Source: Carnegiea gigantea (taxonomy: Eukaryota > Streptophyta > Magnoliopsida > Caryophyllales > Cactaceae). From it: a stretch of DNA of 64,000 nucleotides. A model generated the notes under the pieces. The model saw nothing but the letters and a program-made list of their open reading frames with translations, searched no databases and was not told where the DNA came from. Made by a program: the position numbers and the translations under genes. This document shows, piece by piece, positions 61,221-64,000 of this stretch (the first letter of the stretch is position 1; each line of letters begins with the position of its first letter). Location: positions 592,501 through 656,500 of the forward strand of contig JAKOGI010000080.1 in NCBI GenBank assembly GCA_029747015.1, in the 5' to 3' direction.

Positions 61221-61865
61221 AGGGGGGAAAAGAACATTGTTTCTAGCTTCTTTTTTACGGAACAGCGAATAAAGGTTCGTGGATTAAAAAAAAAGTAGAA
61301 TCTAAAATTTTATAATCTCATCATGCATTTTATCCTTAAAGAATCCAAATGAATGGTATTTATACATTTGCTTTTGCTTTTGGTAGCACTTTGTAAAAAG
61401 CATTCTGGTAAAAGGATACTCTTACAGCATAAATATCCATCCAACACGTTTTTTCGGTTTATATGTATGAATTTCTTTTGTAATATAGTTTTGGTCCAGC
61501 CCATTCACAAAAAAGGGCTCTATTGTCGTTAGTTTTTCAGATGTAATATGCGTAAGAAGGCTAATATATATATGTAAAATTCAATTCCAATGACTGTGAA
61601 ATGGGCTGTTTAGTGATCCAGACCACCTACGACCAAATGATACAGGATGAAAATATTATTCCTTAGTTTGGGCTTTAATAAATGAGCTTTGTGTTGACCT
61701 GCAAAGGTTTTGGGCCTTTTCCGCTCATGACGCAGTGCTTTCTCTATTTTGTCTCACGCCTCAGTGGCCTCACGTAACAAAATGTGGACGATGCCACAGC
61801 CATATAAGAGGTCCAAAGTAATAAGAAAAGTTCAGTTTTATAAAAATAATATGTAGGTTTATAGA

Positions 61866-62137
61866 TCTGTTCATTATAAGTGCATTAGATGAGTAGAAAG
61901 TATATTGGAGTATATTAAAATCTATTAGATTATGTTTGGACATATTGATCGACAGAAAGCAGGTTTAAGTAGGTTTGACTAGCAATTAGTATATTTGTGC
62001 AAGTTGAAACATATTAAAGCAAATTGAACCATGGTGGAGCAGATTTGACTAGTAATTAGCAGGTTTGAGCTGGTTGGAATACATAAGAGCAAGTTGGAGT
62101 GTGGAGCAGATTCAATATGCTCATAACAAACAGCCCT
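61866..62137. mobile_element. MITE, family M2
   Basis: The left end CTGTTCATTATAAGTGCATTA and the reverse complement of the right end CTGTTTGTTATGAGCATATTG are related by inverted repeat. The interior is built from GAGCAGATTTGACTAGTAAT and AGCAGGTTTGA phrases. It resembles M1 in architecture but not in sequence. Confidence 0.55.
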
Positions 62138-62377
62138 TAACTCAGTTAAGAATTAGCGTATACAAAATTTATTCTGTATACCGTTTTGCCCTTACTTGAT
62201 TAACTGGCTTTGGGTTGCAAGTAAGAGTATAGTATAGCTTACTTTTCCTTGTGTTTGCTAAATATTCAACTAAATGTATCTCATCTTCTGTATCCTCACC
62301 CTTTGGAAAAACTGTGTAATATGATGAGGAATACAATATACTTCCATTTGTAATATTAAAAAACACCTGCCGTCCTG

Positions 62378-63201
62378 CCCTGTTTGGTAAAAAGGCTTTT
62401 GGGGTCGAGAAAGAGCTTCTTGTAAGTATTAGTTGTTCGACATTGGTTAAAAAGTTGTTTGAGTTGTTTCAATAAATAACTTTTTGTATTAGCTTCTTGT
62501 TATCCAAAAAACACTATTTTGCAGCACTCTTAGATAAGCTTTTTGCAAGAGCTATTTGCTATTTAATATCAAAATTACCATATTACCCATCTCTTGTTGA
62601 CAAAATTACATTCATTCAATGATATTCAAAACAAAAACCTCAATATTTTGCTAATATGACGCTCATTCGTTCATTTTACTTTTTTCGCCTCTCTTTCTTA
62701 CCCATGCCCATCTTCCTTCAACTCAACAACTCAGAGAAGGTGGTCATTCTTGAAGATTTCTATCCAAGAGGTTAATGACTTTAATTTAAATATTTTTTTT
62801 CAATTTAACAAATAATGTAGGTTAATTAGTCTTTTGAGTTCTAAGTATTATTATGTCATATAAATTTTGATTGTTACTAAAATGCAAATTAAGTTAACAG
62901 TAAACAAAAATATTCTGATAATATAAAATTTGGGCGAAGATATACATATAATTCTATATATTTATAAGTCTGAATCTATACTTCATAACTCATGCCAAAA
63001 AGAAAAATAAATATGCAATAAAAACAATTGTGTTGCTAAAACAAAATAAAATTATGTTATGTGCATAAATGAAATTTTACCAAATAGCATTGTTAAAAAC
63101 AACTAATTTTACCAATTTTTTTTTCCAGTTGCAGATAATGTAATCAGCTAAGTCAAATAGTTAATCTAATCAACTAACAACTAATTGCCAAATAAGACCA
63201 G
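62378..63201. mobile_element. Probable hAT-type non-autonomous element
   Basis: The left end CCCTGTTTGGTAAA faces a right end whose reverse complement is CTGGTCTTATTTGGCAAT. The TTTGG(T/C)AA core is typical of hAT MITE ends. The interior is AT-rich and no transposase was recognised. No target duplication was confirmed. Confidence 0.4.
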
Positions 63202-63260
63202 TAATAAAATTGACTTTTTTTTGTAATAAGAATCTTGACTCAAATAGATTTTTTTTCATC

Positions 63261-63284
63261 ATATATATATATATATATATATAT
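63261..63284. repeat. Microsatellite (AT)12
   Basis: Uninterrupted AT dinucleotides for 24 bases. Confidence 0.95.
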
Positions 63285-64000
63285 GTTCAAATATGTCCTC
63301 TCATGCTGCTCTGTATTTATTGTGGTTGAACCATTCATACTTTGTAGGCTCCTTTATTAATTGCAATTATTCAAAATACTAGGATTATATACTTGTGATG
63401 CAAGAACATAATTTAGACATTTTTTAAATATATTACTAACATAGTAAATAGTTTCTTTTCGAATAGTAAAAATAAATTGATGTGCCATATTATTTAATTA
63501 TCGAAAGTTGAGCTTTTTTGTAGATTCTTTTTTTGTTGTAACAACATCCTATTCATTCTTAATTTGAACCCTTTTTTTTTTTAATTTCATTTGTTAAGCA
63601 TTTCATCATTAAATGACTATATTTTTGAAAAACAAATTTTATTACTAATTAATAATGACTATATGACATTGTGTCACTTTAATATATAGAATTGATATTG
63701 CATTATAATATAATTATTTTTTTTGGAGTTATCATTGTTTCTTTTAATTTTTTCATTAAATTATTTTAAATTCCTTTTGTATTTGCACCATGACTATTTA
63801 TTTACTACTTTTAAAAAATTCTCTAATACATGAAATGCCTTTTCTTTTGTGGACATGCTTTAGTAGATAAATAGACCAAATTTTTTTATTTATCTTAATT
63901 TAATAAAGATTATATTATTGCCTTACTATAATCACTAAGAATTTTAGCCAATTGTTATGTTAAATTCATTAAATATAAATAAGCAATAAAGATATATTAA

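Larger units (their letters stand above)
61230..64000. other. Intergenic AT-rich region upstream of CML
   Basis: Holds the CML promoter, a MITE at 61866-62137, a probable hAT-type MITE at 62378-63201 and an AT microsatellite. The rest is AT-rich with no gene supported up to the window edge. Confidence 0.7.

Noticed and set aside
1..64000. CRISPR-like arrays, rRNA genes, plastid or mitochondrial insertions
   Set aside because: No regularly spaced repeat-spacer series, no rRNA sequence and no organelle gene order were seen; RPS13 is a nuclear gene with introns and a transit peptide.

Overview
This window looks like nuclear DNA of a eudicot plant. The evidence is intron-rich genes with GT-AG junctions, seven proteins typical of land plants, AT-rich intergenic DNA, and a dense scatter of degraded plant transposons (LINE, SINE, MITE and Helitron remnants). 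No bacterial, viral or organellar block is visible. The species cannot be fixed from the sequence. Gene models below were built by joining open frames at GT-AG junctions with matching phase. Family assignments come from recognised motifs and recalled homologues, not from a search.

Layout. 51-5765 (+): nine-exon biotin-protein ligase HCS1, with two in-frame starts. 5.8-17.4 kb: gene-poor, with MITE, SINE and LINE RNase H fragments. 17400-24278 (+): ten-exon oxysterol-binding-protein-related ORP2A. 24.3-30.7 kb: repeats, tandem duplications and homopolymer tracts. 30868-34495 (+): eight-exon MORN-repeat phosphatidylinositol-4-phosphate 5-kinase, preceded by a short uORF. 34.5-53.0 kb: gene-poor, with a 5'-truncated LINE, a SINE, MITEs and an apparently complete but decayed Helitron (47428-50325) that still carries helicase motifs. 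52965-53796 (-): three-exon nuclear gene for plastid ribosomal protein S13. 55215-55643 (-): a probable glycine-rich protein. 57418-59244 (+): an intronless nodulin-like/NFD4-like MFS transporter. 60613-61092 (-): an intronless calmodulin-like EF-hand protein with a TATA box. 61.2-64 kb: MITEs and AT-rich DNA.

The genes do not form a pathway cluster. ORP2A and PIP5K both act on phosphoinositides and membrane contacts, and CML is a calcium sensor, but their adjacency looks incidental. No convincing new multi-gene system was found. The most notable items are the decayed Helitron with readable helicase blocks, a LINE tail duplicated in tandem, a family of at least five TTG-tailed retroelement ends, possible splice and start choices in HCS1 and ORP2A, and an unexplained reading frame inside HCS1 intron 7.
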